A DNA stretch of 64,000 nt from Thuidium tamariscinum (Eukaryota > Streptophyta > Bryopsida > Hypnales > Thuidiaceae): contig OX344758.2 in the NCBI GenBank assembly GCA_947034885.2, forward strand, positions 14,163,067 through 14,227,066, in the 5' to 3' direction. Position 1 is the stretch's first letter. The number at the start of each line of letters is the position of its first letter. Below the pieces are notes generated by a model. It did not search any database and was not told the origin of the DNA. It worked only from the letters and a program-made list of their open reading frames with translations. Positions 46,813 through 57,829 of this stretch are shown here, in pieces. Position numbers and translations under genes: made by a program.

Positions 46813-48720
46813 TTAGACCATGTATAAAACAATAGATACTAAACACTATGGAATAAATATTATAGTGTGCAAATAAGGCCATCCTCAAATAGATGATGAA
46901 TGGATGATATACATGAAATTGATTTTTACATCATCTCTATGATAGTACCTTCCTTATTTTAGAAGTTCCTAGACTATAATTTTTGGCCCTACCTACAATG
47001 TATGAATATTAAATTGACTACCTTAAATAAAATTGTTTCAACAAAAATTTAATATTTATAACTTTTAATTTTAATAATTTCTACTTCAATAATTCTAAAA
47101 TTACTATTTGTGGATTTAGTATTTCTATTTTTAGTTAAAATTCTTAGTGAGTGCTTAGAATGCTTGTTACTCAACCCTTGTCACATGTTGCTCCCTACTT
47201 ACACTCTAGCATCGTTGTGTGTGTTTGCCATAGTCAAGAGGTGGTTCAAGTTCTCTTTAATAAGAGTCTTACCTTAAATTTCTTCTAAAGATCTCTCAAT
47301 ACAATTCTTTCCTAGCCTAACTTGAGCTTTCTTCGTTTTACTTGTATAAAAAAAATTGGCTAAGTAATAGCATGTATGTTTTTGTCAACTTTGATAACTA
47401 TTCAATTTTTACAACATAAATAATTGAATTGAACAACAATATAAATTTAAGAAAATTGTATAATAATACTAGCAGAAAGATATACCTTCATTTTCACAAT
47501 CTAGCAAGAATTTGCTAGCTTAGTCATTCTTTTTGCATACTTCTAAAGTGAGTATGGATATTTTTTCAGATTGGATAAAACTAAGTGAGATTTTTGAGTT
47601 ATTCAATTTACAAGTTTTCTAGTGATTTTCTATTGACAGTCATTTTTTTGACCATGATTCACCAATTCTCATGACATTTGGTTATCAATTGGTTATAGAA
47701 AGCCATATGAGTCTACTATAAAAAAAAATTGTTTCTTTTGAGTTTCAAAATGAAATCAAATGAGAAGATTTAGTCAATATGCCATTGAAGTAGTATTGCT
47801 ACACTAACTTAACCTCATCTTAATCCATATGATTCAAATCTTGAAGCCCTTCAATCTTCTATATTGAGTGATTTTGTATAGTTGCCATCATATGAAATTT
47901 GCATCCAACAATTTCAAACAAAAACAATATCAAAACTACTTATTGTAACTTGTAAGTAAAGAAATGTATTCCAAAGATTGCAAATACAATTAAAGGAAGT
48001 TAAGAATATTATCATGGAGTATTAATTACAAGATAATGGAGTTTGAAGGGGTGCATTTTGCTTGAAATGCACTTGTATGCAAGATACATTTTGATTGATA
48101 ATGTGCCTATTTCTTTGACATTACAAATTCTTGAAGGTTGACCTAACAAAATATGTAATGTAATCCACACATAAGAAAATCATTATAATTTAGAAGTTTG
48201 AATCTCAAGTTTGCAAAGTTCCTAGTTATATTTTTACTATGGTAATTTGGTTTTTTGTTTTAATGTATTCTTAGGGTTAGTTGGCAATTTGATTGTCTAT
48301 TTTGTTTTCCAATGGAGTGGTTTAGGAATTAGGATGTGTTTTTTATCAAATTGGGAGTAGATTATGACTATGGCTTAGCTAAATTGGATCCGTATATTTA
48401 GATACAATGAGGAGTGGCACTATTGTCAACTAGGAAGCCAAGTGTTATCTGAGTTCAAATTTGCATGACAACTAAGGTTGTAGTTCTATTTGTGAAGTTA
48501 ATTTGTTGATTTGGTTTGGTTGTGTAACTAGTTGTAGGATTCCTATGAGGTGGTGGTTTTTGATTTCATTGGCATACACTAGAACTCTACATGATGTGGG
48601 CATGAAAGTTGTAGCTCTAAGTTGGCTATGTATTTTCTTTTCTATTTGTGAGTAAAAAAGTGGTTGAGATGAGAATAATGATGAAGCAATCAAAATGTTA
48701 GTGGGATGAGATGCAAATGC
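46813..48720. other. AT-rich intergenic DNA
   Basis: Nothing that can be supported as a gene or intact element. Low GC, many A/T runs. Confidence 0.4.
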
Positions 48721-49379
48721 TAGGGGAGGACACTTCCCATTTTTTAATAACCTACGTGCGGCGGAATATAGGGTACATTTAAATAATCTTAGGTAAAATT
48801 TATAAGAAATTTACATATAAAATAGGGGACATTTAAAAGGCAAAGTGTTTTAAAAATAAAATAGGGATGATAATATGGCTGATTTTTCCGCTTTATGGTA
48901 AAATAGGGACTCTTTTAATGTTGCCAAGTAATGATTACAAGTAATTGATAGCCCCCTAAAAATACCCCACTGCCACACGTGGGTCCCCCAAATATACAAG
49001 AAGTGTCCTCCCTGGTGTGGGCGCTTCATTCCCACCCTTGGAATTAAGCGATCACAACCAGGCTCTAACAATTCTACTACCTATGGGTGTCTAAGCGTCA
49101 ATCCATTGTGCCTTCCAAGCAATGGATCTTTTTTACTATCCTAACTATCCTACTAAGGGTTGTTTCGTTCTCTTATCCTACTTCTACTTGCTACTCACTC
49201 TTTGTGTTTTGTTCTCTTGTCCTACTCTTCTACTTGTTCTTGTTTATCCTACTTCTACGTGTTTGGGTTTGTTTTAATCTACCCTACGGATTTTAATTGA
49301 GTACCTCTACTCTACGTGTTGGTATTGTTCTACTTTTACTTTACGTATTTTAATTGAGTACCTCTGCTCTACGTACTCG

Positions 49380-49605
49380 TCTTCTATAAGTACTTGTATT
49401 TGGCTTAATCTAATCTATGTCTTCTTCTACGTATTCTTTTACTATACATACGTGTATTTGGCTTAATCTAATCTACGTCTTCTTCTACGTCTTCCTTTAC
49501 TATACGTGCGTGTATTTGGCTTAGTCTAATCTATGTATTCTCTACGTATTCTTCTACTATACATGCGTGTATTTGGCTTAGTCTACTCTACGTCTTCTTC
49601 TATGG
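49380..49605. repeat. Tandem repeat, about 60-bp unit
   Basis: About four units centred on 'cgtgtatttggcttaRtctaatctaYgt', each followed by 'cttcttctacgt'. The units are diverged by about 10-15%. Confidence 0.65.
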
Positions 49606-49918
49606 TTGGGTATTTATTATTTTCCTTCTCTTTATGGTCGCCTCTCTATTCGTGATTGCTAAACACCGGACCTTAATCCTACTTGGAGTGTAGACTTTTC
49701 CACTAACTAATTTCCTATTGCATCAATTAATTTAAATCAAGGGTAGGGTTAGATGCCCACCTCCGTTCCCTGGATCCGGTCCTCTTCACTCCACGCCACG
49801 TCCATCATTGCCATGTCTTGGTCCCGGCTCTTTTTATTATCCCTTTCCGGGTGTTCTTACAATTAGGTCTTTTTTGCAATGGCTTCCTAGCTCAACTAGT
49901 TTCTATTCTATCCCCTCA

Positions 49919-50180
49919 ACTACCTAATTTCTATCTTTTCCCCTAACTACCTAATTTCTATCTTTCCCTAACTACCTAATTTCTATCTTTTCCCCTAACT
50001 ACCTAATTTCTATATTTTCCCCTACCTACCTAATTTCTATCTTTTCCCCTAACTACCTAATTTCTATCTTTTCCCCTACCTACCTAATTTCTATCTTTTC
50101 CCCTAACTACCTAATTTCTATCTTTTCCCCTAACTACCTAATTTCTATATTTTCCCCTAACTACCTAATTTCTATCTTTT
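49919..50180. repeat. 28-bp minisatellite
   Basis: About nine copies of a 28-bp unit, CCCCTAACTACCTAATTTCT followed by ATCTTTTC. A few units have single-base changes (CTACCTACC for CTAACTACC, ATATTTT for ATCTTTT). Confidence 0.9.
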
Positions 50181-50601
50181 TTTTGTAGGAACCCCTAGCT
50201 CCCCGAATCCCCGGCTCCTCGAACCCTGGCTCCCCCCGGCTGCAGTACCCGGCTGGCGGCCCGGCTGGCTGGCTGCGGTACCCGGCTGGCTGGGCTGGGG
50301 GCTCTGGCTGGCTGGCTGGGGCTGGTCCAGCACTTGGAAACTTGCAATTTCTGGCTTTTTGAGTAGAATTAGGAACCTCCTAACAAAAGAACAATTGATG
50401 TGGCCCAAGGGTTTTACCCCAATGGATGTTGGATGCTAAACGTTGACTTAGTGCCAACCGTGTTGGACACTAAACGTTGAGTCTAACTCAAGAGGGAGGT
50501 TATTTGACACCCCGCTAAGACTTAGGGGGTTCAAAGCTCCGCCGTGAGAGTGAGGCGTTTTGACACGTGACTAAGACTTTAGTTTCTTAAGAAGGGGGGG
50601 G

Positions 50602-50765
50602 GTTCATAGCTTCGCCATCCCCTATGGGACTAACTTAACCCCGTGACTAAGAGAAGAGGGAGAAGAGAATGTTTACACAACTTATCTAGTCTATAGTTCA
50701 AAGCTTCGCCGTCCCCTATGGGACTAACTTAACCCCGTGCCTAAGAGAAGAGGGAGAAGAGAGTG
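50602..50765. repeat. Direct duplication, about 70 bp at 94-bp spacing
   Basis: GTTCATAGCTTCGCCATCCC at 50,602 recurs as GTTCAAAGCTTCGCCGTCCC at 50,696. Both are followed by the same 'ctatgggactaacttaacc' and 'taagagaagagggagaagag' blocks. Confidence 0.75.
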
Positions 50766-52720
50766 GTACAAAGTGCAAACATACGCTCGAAGTCACCTCC
50801 CAAGTTACCCCTCGGTTCCTCACAATACTCTCCCACAACAACTCTCAATGGTACACAATACAATGAGTAATCAAGCTTAGATTGCAACAAGTTCCACCAC
50901 TTGGGGGGGTCTCAAGTCCTCAAGTAAAAAACCACACTTACCAAAGGGTGTAAAAACCCCAAAAAGACCATCAAAGACTCCTTTGGCATCAAAAGCCAAA
51001 GGAAATCCGGCATAACCCGGGCCCAATAGTCCTCCTCCCTTAAATGGGTAGGAGTGAGAAAGAGAGAGAATGAGAGGAGAATGCCGCCTCTTTTATACCC
51101 AAAAGGGAGCAACACCCCCCCTTAATCTACTAACAATAACTAGATGAGGGAATTTAGGAGGTCCGTACATGTTTATCCTTCCCAAATCTAATTATCCACC
51201 TAAAATCTACACAATTTGAATTCTTACATACTAGACACGAGAAGGCAAAGAGTACGCGAAGTGAACGACAAGAGAATGGAACAAAATAGTAAAATTTTTG
51301 ATACCCTAATATGCTAAATAATCAATTAAAAAAGAACACATCATGATTAGTTTATTTTTTCTTAAAGGTGTTCATTTTTTACCAATTGCTTGACGCTTTA
51401 TTTTATTGCACATCACTCAAAGGAAATTCAAATCTTACCTAACCTTACAAGAACTTGCAAAACCGTCTAATTTACCTTCCCCAAAATCTACAAGTTCTCA
51501 CATGGGAGAAGTTCCCATGTGTTCCCACCTACTTAATTTGAAATTACTTACACCAAAGCACATGAGCCACCTTCACTAACTTTTTGAGGTGGTACTTGCT
51601 CCCACATGTGCTTGAAGTTCCCCACACGTTCCCTACGCGTTCCCCACGGCTAATGGGGCCCAAACTCCCCAAAAATGCATTGGGGGGCCTAAAACCCCCA
51701 TTTCTTCTCCATGTGCTGTCCCCAAAAGGCTAACTTTTGGAGTTTAGCTCCAAATGGCAAACGGATTGCGCCATTGGCTCCGGAAGGCCATAATTAACCT
51801 AAAGGGAATCCCTTACCCCTTAAACTATGTCCAAATTCTCGAGGAATCTTAGCGTAAGCTGGGATCCAAGTTGGGATAAATTCCCAACTTTTGGAGTTTA
51901 GCAATTTTGGACCCCAAACCTTCACCAATCTTCCAAGTAGATGGGAGGGGGTAGGAATAGACCCAAAGTAGGCTCCGTTCCGATGTCGTATGGCCCCGGT
52001 ACGCCGGTCAACTGCAGCTTCCGCCATTTAATTTGTCAGTTGGGGAGGAATGTCGCCGGTTCGGGATCTTTTGATTATCGTTTTGTCTTGAAACTTGGGG
52101 AAGCGCTCCGTTGGTGTGAGATCGCCTCGCCGGATTTTTAGTGGGATTTTACTGCACTTTGGGATATTCTTTCAAATTCCCACCCAAAGTCCACCGCGGT
52201 TGACCGTCTGGGAAAATATCCAAACAATGTCAGAAAATTCCCAAACTTTAGAGGGGACCACCCATGGAATCCCCCCACTTGGATGCAAATCCGCATCTCC
52301 ACTGTGTGCTCCTAGAATTAGAAAATTGCCCGGTACCTGCATTTCAAGGTTAGTATTTTATCCGTATTCTCTTCGATGCTATGGGGAGTGGGGGATTCCT
52401 CCTAGATCCCCCTATGAGGACTTCCTAGCCTAGGCAGGGCCTTTTTAGGCTTCTTACCCTAATCCTGCATGTCTCTATCAATTTGGCGTCTATTTGGCTA
52501 AGACTAGGCCTGTTTTGGATGTAAACTATCCTAAATCCCACCTAATGACCAAATGGCACATTGGTATGTGTAATGCCAATATAGGTTTAATGCCCTTTTG
52601 TGGGTGTAATGAGCCTAAATACGCCTTAGTTTATGTATAAATTCGAAAAAAGAACCCGTGAGTCCCCGGTGACGAATCGGGAACTCACACCTGGGTGCAA
52701 ATGTAGTGTCCAAGTTGGTG

Positions 52721-54028
52721 GACATGTTGTAAGATGATGTGCCATTAATCAAGAAAATTGTAAGATTTGTTAATTAGTGATGCATTCGCCATTTGTTTAA
52801 ATACGATGAATTTTACATGCCTAATTAGCTACAATGTATGAAATGTGATTGTGTGAGTTTAAGGTGAATTGTAGAGAGTTGGAAATGCAAAGCCAAAATG
52901 GAAGATAATGTGTAGGTTTGTATTGCTCATTACATATCCAAGTTAGAATACGGCTACAAGCTATCTTCTAAAACTATTGTAAATCTCCAATGAAATGTGA
53001 GTTTGTATCTTAAGCAATATGATACGACAAATGAATCATGATTTTTGTATGAGCAATCAACTTGTGTGAGAATCTCTTAAGTTGGTTAATTCCAAGTTTA
53101 GAGTTTCAATAATAACTTGAAGTGCAATGGTGATGGTGATTGATGTCATTTTATAAGTTGAGATAGAATATCTAATTTGAAATTCATTATGTCTAAAAGT
53201 TGTAGGGTGATTCCTATTTGCTTGTTATGGTTTGAATGCTTCCTTTGAGTGACACTTTAGGGTGAAAAAACTGTGCCGTGGGGTGAGGATTAGTTGAACT
53301 ATGTGGTATGATGCAAGATCCAAAGGTAGAAAAAACCTAATTGGAATATATAGTTTGAATGTTGTTTGTCATTTGATTTCCCATAGCCATTTTAGTTGAG
53401 AGTGTGCACCAAATATTGGGTGAAAGTATATATTGAAGAAAAGAAGTTGGATTATGTTTTGTATATATATATATATACATATGTATGTATACATGAACAA
53501 AAACATATATATTAGAAAGTAGAATACTAACAATTATGAGCAAAGTTGAAATAAGCAAGATTAGTTTCAAATCGGTGAAGCAAAGATAGGGATTTGTGAC
53601 AAATCCAAACAAACTCAAAGATGAACTGCAATTTCAAATCAATCTAGACCAATTCAATGTATGAGTTCTTGGTGCAACTAGTAGAAAGTGTGATCTTTGA
53701 AGGTGGTGCAAATGAAGCCAAATCGGAAAAGTAGAAGATGATAGTAAAGTCAAGGTAGCCTTGAAGGTCAAATTTGGAAAGAGATCAAAAGATAGAAATG
53801 GATAAGTGAAGAAAAAGATTGGGGCAATACTTAACTTTTGTTGCCTTTAGAGTAGAGTGGAAAAATCTAGTAATAGCCTATTTCTTGAAGGATTAGCATG
53901 TTGCTAATTTGAAAAATGAATTCTATTTGAGTTTCAATGATCTTGTTGGCTATGTTAAAAGTAATTCTATTTAGATTGTCTCCTAAAACAAACTCTACAC
54001 TAAATCTTTTTTTTTCTCATTAAATCTC
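52721..54028. other. AT-rich intergenic DNA
   Basis: No gene seen. It contains a (TA)n run at about 53,462-53,477 followed by an (ATGT)n-like stretch. Confidence 0.4.
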
Positions 54029-54032
54029 TTAA

Positions 54033-54104
54033 CCCCTCACCACCTAAAGGGACAAATTTTTTCCCCTTTTCAGTGTATTCTTAGAAACTTTAGGCGGTGA
54101 GGGG
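54033..54104. mobile_element. 72-bp micro-element with TTAA duplication and CCCC...GGGG ends
   Basis: TTAA (54,029-54,032) CCCCTCACCACCTAAAG ... CTTTAGGCGGTGAGGGG TTAA (54,105-54,108). The 17-bp inverted ends have one mismatch and the TTAA target is duplicated perfectly. It is the smallest piggyBac-type candidate in the window. Confidence 0.65.
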
Positions 54105-54108
54105 TTAA

Positions 54109-57100
54109 GGTTATCTACAAACATTACAAAACCCCAACCTATGGCATTCGAAAAAATCTCACTATCTAATTTTTAGATGGTAAATTATTAGTCTTGACAC
54201 CTAAAAGAATATTTCTAATACATGTATGATCGAGGTGATTTTGTGATGCAAGTAGGATTATATGGAGTGCAAGGTATAGTTTGACTAAGGGTACAAGTAT
54301 TTGAATATTCCTCCATCCCTCAATACAATACTCTTTGCAATATTTCTCGTTTCATCTTCAAGTAAGCTCAAATCTTCACCAAATTTGATTAATGTATTTT
54401 CTAATTTGAATATTATGTTTGATAAAACTAGTCATAAGTAGAGGTTTTGGGGCACTAAGAGACTGTTTTAGTCTTGTTCTCCAATCTGTGAACCAGTCAC
54501 TCAGTAGAAGAAAACCTTGTTGGCTTCAATATAATCCTTGTGACATGTTTTGAAAACTGAATTGTAATAAACACAAATTTTGCGTTAAAGTTGCAAAATT
54601 TGCATTTACAACAATGCAATTTTGAAAACATGTCGCTAAGATTTTATTGACCTTTGGTCAAATTAAAAAATAATTAATTTAAAATTATATATATAAGATA
54701 TTTTTAAATAAAAAAATGAAAAACCACATATAAATAATGACACATGTACATTGATTATCAATGTGATTAGTTGTTAATATGTATTGTCAAACATTGTCTT
54801 GAATAAATGTCAATTTCTTTAGCGTTTTCATAATTTAATCTTTATTCAAGGGAAGAGTGAACCATACTTTTTGATGGTGTGAACTTTTAGTGGACTTCAA
54901 CTAGTAGATACACATGGTTTAGTACAATGGGATTAGCCACTACTCTATTCCTAAATTTGTGACTATCTTGAAGGCTATAAAGTAAGTTTTTTTTCATTGC
55001 ATTAAAAAGTTGAGAGCTTGAAAACTTACAATGAATCATTTGTGTGATTGTATGGATACTTAGATAGTAGTCTTCTTAACAATTTGCATCACTTTTATTG
55101 AAAGTTTCCATCATTAATTGAAAACCTTTGCTAGGTGATGTGTATATATGACATGAAGAAATGTCAATCATTTTGCAAAATCTAATTGTAAAGGAAGGAT
55201 TCTTTATGTGTTATTCATCTAAAAAATTCTTATGCAAATAGTGGAAAATATTAAAAAGGTGTATCTAAACATGATAGAAACAAAAAACAAAACAAAACAA
55301 TATGATTGAGCTCTCCAAACAATGGTTATTGCACCTTTTCTATATAAGAGTATACATTTACCTTGTCCAATATTCCTCATATACTTTTATTATTGATTAC
55401 CTTTGATTTTTATCTAGTATAAAGTGCAAAAATCTTGAAATTGAAATTAGGAGAAAAAAACAAAAAAAATCTAGGAAAAAAATAGGGATTTTAAAGTAAA
55501 AAGATTATAAAAATAAGATTTAATAAAGTAACCAAATTAGGCAAATGGTAATATAATCATAAAATGAAAACCAAAATAATGCTAAAAAAGAAATGAAAAA
55601 AACATTGGGTAGGAAATTGGATTAGAATTATATTGCAAACCAAAAGAATAAAATATATTAAAAATTAAATAAAAAACAAAAGACTACAAATACAAAACAA
55701 AACTAGAAGTAAATGGAAAAAAAAAATAATTCAAGTTAATCAAAAACAAAAAGACTAGGACTGGAAAATGAAATTAGAAGTAAAATGAATACCACAAAAA
55801 TAATTATAAATATAAAAACAAACAAACAAACAAAAGGAAGTAAAACTAAAACCACTACTAAAAGAATAGAGTAGTCATGGAAATACTAAAATAGGGTTTT
55901 TACAATAATTTGGACGATTTTACACTAAATTAATGCAATTCATCTCAAATTAGTGAATTTTTCTCTAAATTGGCACATTTTATAGCAATATTAGAGGATT
56001 AAAAGTAAATTAGGATGAGATGAAATTAGTGTTCCTTAAAGTGGATAAAATTGTATTTGTTTCTACTTGAAGTTTTCCTTTGCTAAATGTACGTACATTT
56101 GGAAGCTTTTTTGAAAATTTGTAGATTTGAGCAAAAAAAACTAATGTCTCAATTGCTGGAATGCAAAAGTGTATTTGTTGGGGTTTCATCTAGCATTCAT
56201 CCCTTTTGCCATAGGATTATGATTAGCAAATGTTCAATCTTGGCTATTGGATTTTAGCCACTTGGCTCTATCCTAGCCGCCATTTGTGATAAGAACGCTT
56301 AATGTTTAGCAATGTGTCTACTCTCTTACATCTAGGGTTTCAGTAGGACCAATGCATTAGTCACATATTCAATTAGTCACATTACTTAAGGTTTTTTTAA
56401 TCTTGCATTAATTCTCCTTGAGCATTGAATGAATTTTGAACTCTCCACACTGGTTATTCTACCTTGGCACCTTTGCCTATTGTTTGTGGTTCTACCTTCT
56501 TGGATTGTCAATGACTAATGCCATTTGTTTGAATTGGAATTTGTGAACACCAATTCCTTTCTATAATAAAGATTTGTGAGATAGTAGGGTCAATTGTCTT
56601 AGACATTCACTTCAATTGGAATTTAGAAAATGGAGGTTGCTTGGATGCATTGGATTGAATGTGCTTTGGAGATTTTGAAGTTGGGTTGTGACGTGGGTGG
56701 CAGTTTGTAGGACTTTTGACAATATGTTTTTTTCTTGACATTTGGTGGATTGATGGATGCATTGTACAATTCTCATAACTTATAAAGAACTTGCTGAGTG
56801 TGCATTTGATTGCATAAATGCACTTAAACAAAAAAAATTGAATCAATTCATTATACATTAAGGAGATTTTTGTAGGCTAGCACTTGCTTCCAATTTTTTT
56901 TTCTTTGCACATTGGTTTCTTGCTTGTATTTTTGTATTTTGCTTTGGAGTCTTGGTTTTGCCTTTTGTTCTCTTGTTTTGTCTTTGTGGGAGTTATAGTG
57001 TGGATGCAAGGGCTACAACTAAGCAATGGAGCTAAGGTTGAAACTCTGCTACAACTTCTATATGAAGACGTTATAGTCTTAGTGCAATTTGCCTTGTTCA

Positions 57101-57829
57101 ACAAAATGTCTTCTAGTGCTTGAAGAAGTAACTTGTCTCTGTAAGATGTAATTGACCGATTCAATTGTTAGTCCTTTAATCAAATTTTCATTCCTATCAA
57201 AGGAGACGGTTATCTTGGTAGAGGTTCTTGATCTAGCCCCTAAGAGTTGTCATGGAAAAGAAAAAAAAGAAATCCAAGGTGTCCAAGAGAAGAAAAATTG
57301 CCCCAACAACAATGACAAGAAAATAGTAGGAGGTCTAGTCTTACAAATATACTTTAATTGAAGGGGAGTTTGATCGTATGGGCAACATGATCAAGGGCAT
57401 TTGCAACTCTGCAAGAGTTGCAATAGCATGAGTGGAAGGAAAAAAATTATTGTGTTGAAGGGCAATAACCTCAAGAAGAACAAGGGGAAGCAGATATAAA
57501 AATCTGATGGCAAGCTTTTCACACATCTAAATAAGGGAGACACGTATCAAAAACGTGATTGTAAGTATATCTAATTTAACAAGATTTAGCAATGGCAATG
57601 ACATACCAACACAATTTCAAACCAACTTGTGGCTAGCTTAGAGGGCAAAACAAGAAAAAAGAGAATGCAATGTACTACATTATTTCAAGTTTTTAGTTCA
57701 AGCCATCCTATGTGTGATTATAAGTAGGAGCAATATCTACTAAAGGACTTTAAGGTTTAAAATGTATCCAAAAAGCATTGGTCTTAAACCTTTAACTGGA
57801 AAATAAATAAACACCTCCATTCTTCTCTT
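54109..57829. other. AT-rich intergenic DNA
   Basis: No recognisable gene or element. A-rich low-complexity sequence runs from about 55,430 to 55,870. Open frames at 56,607-56,858 (-) and 56,884-57,361 show no family. The region 57,365-57,829 may contain the eroded N-terminal part of the following transposase fossil. Confidence 0.4.

Larger units (their letters stand above)
48721..52720. repeat. GC-richer block with nested tandem repeats, possibly a large non-coding insertion
   Basis: Base composition and codon-like content change abruptly at both approximate borders. It contains several separately listed tandem repeats, a (GGCT)n-like stretch at about 50,215-50,330 (CCCGGCTGGCTGG type), and a 94-bp-period duplication (50,602 and 50,696). 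Open frames (for example 50,172-50,408 minus, 52,095-52,433 plus) are repeat-derived or unrecognised. No reverse transcriptase, integrase, primer-binding site or terminal repeats were found, so calling it a retroelement would be guesswork. The borders are estimates. Confidence 0.35.

Noticed and set aside
50172..50408. Pro/Gln/Ser-rich open frame
   Set aside because: It is a translation of the GGCT-type tandem repeat.
48721..52720. LTR retrotransposon
   Set aside because: No terminal direct repeats, primer-binding site, polypurine tract or reverse-transcriptase motifs could be found.
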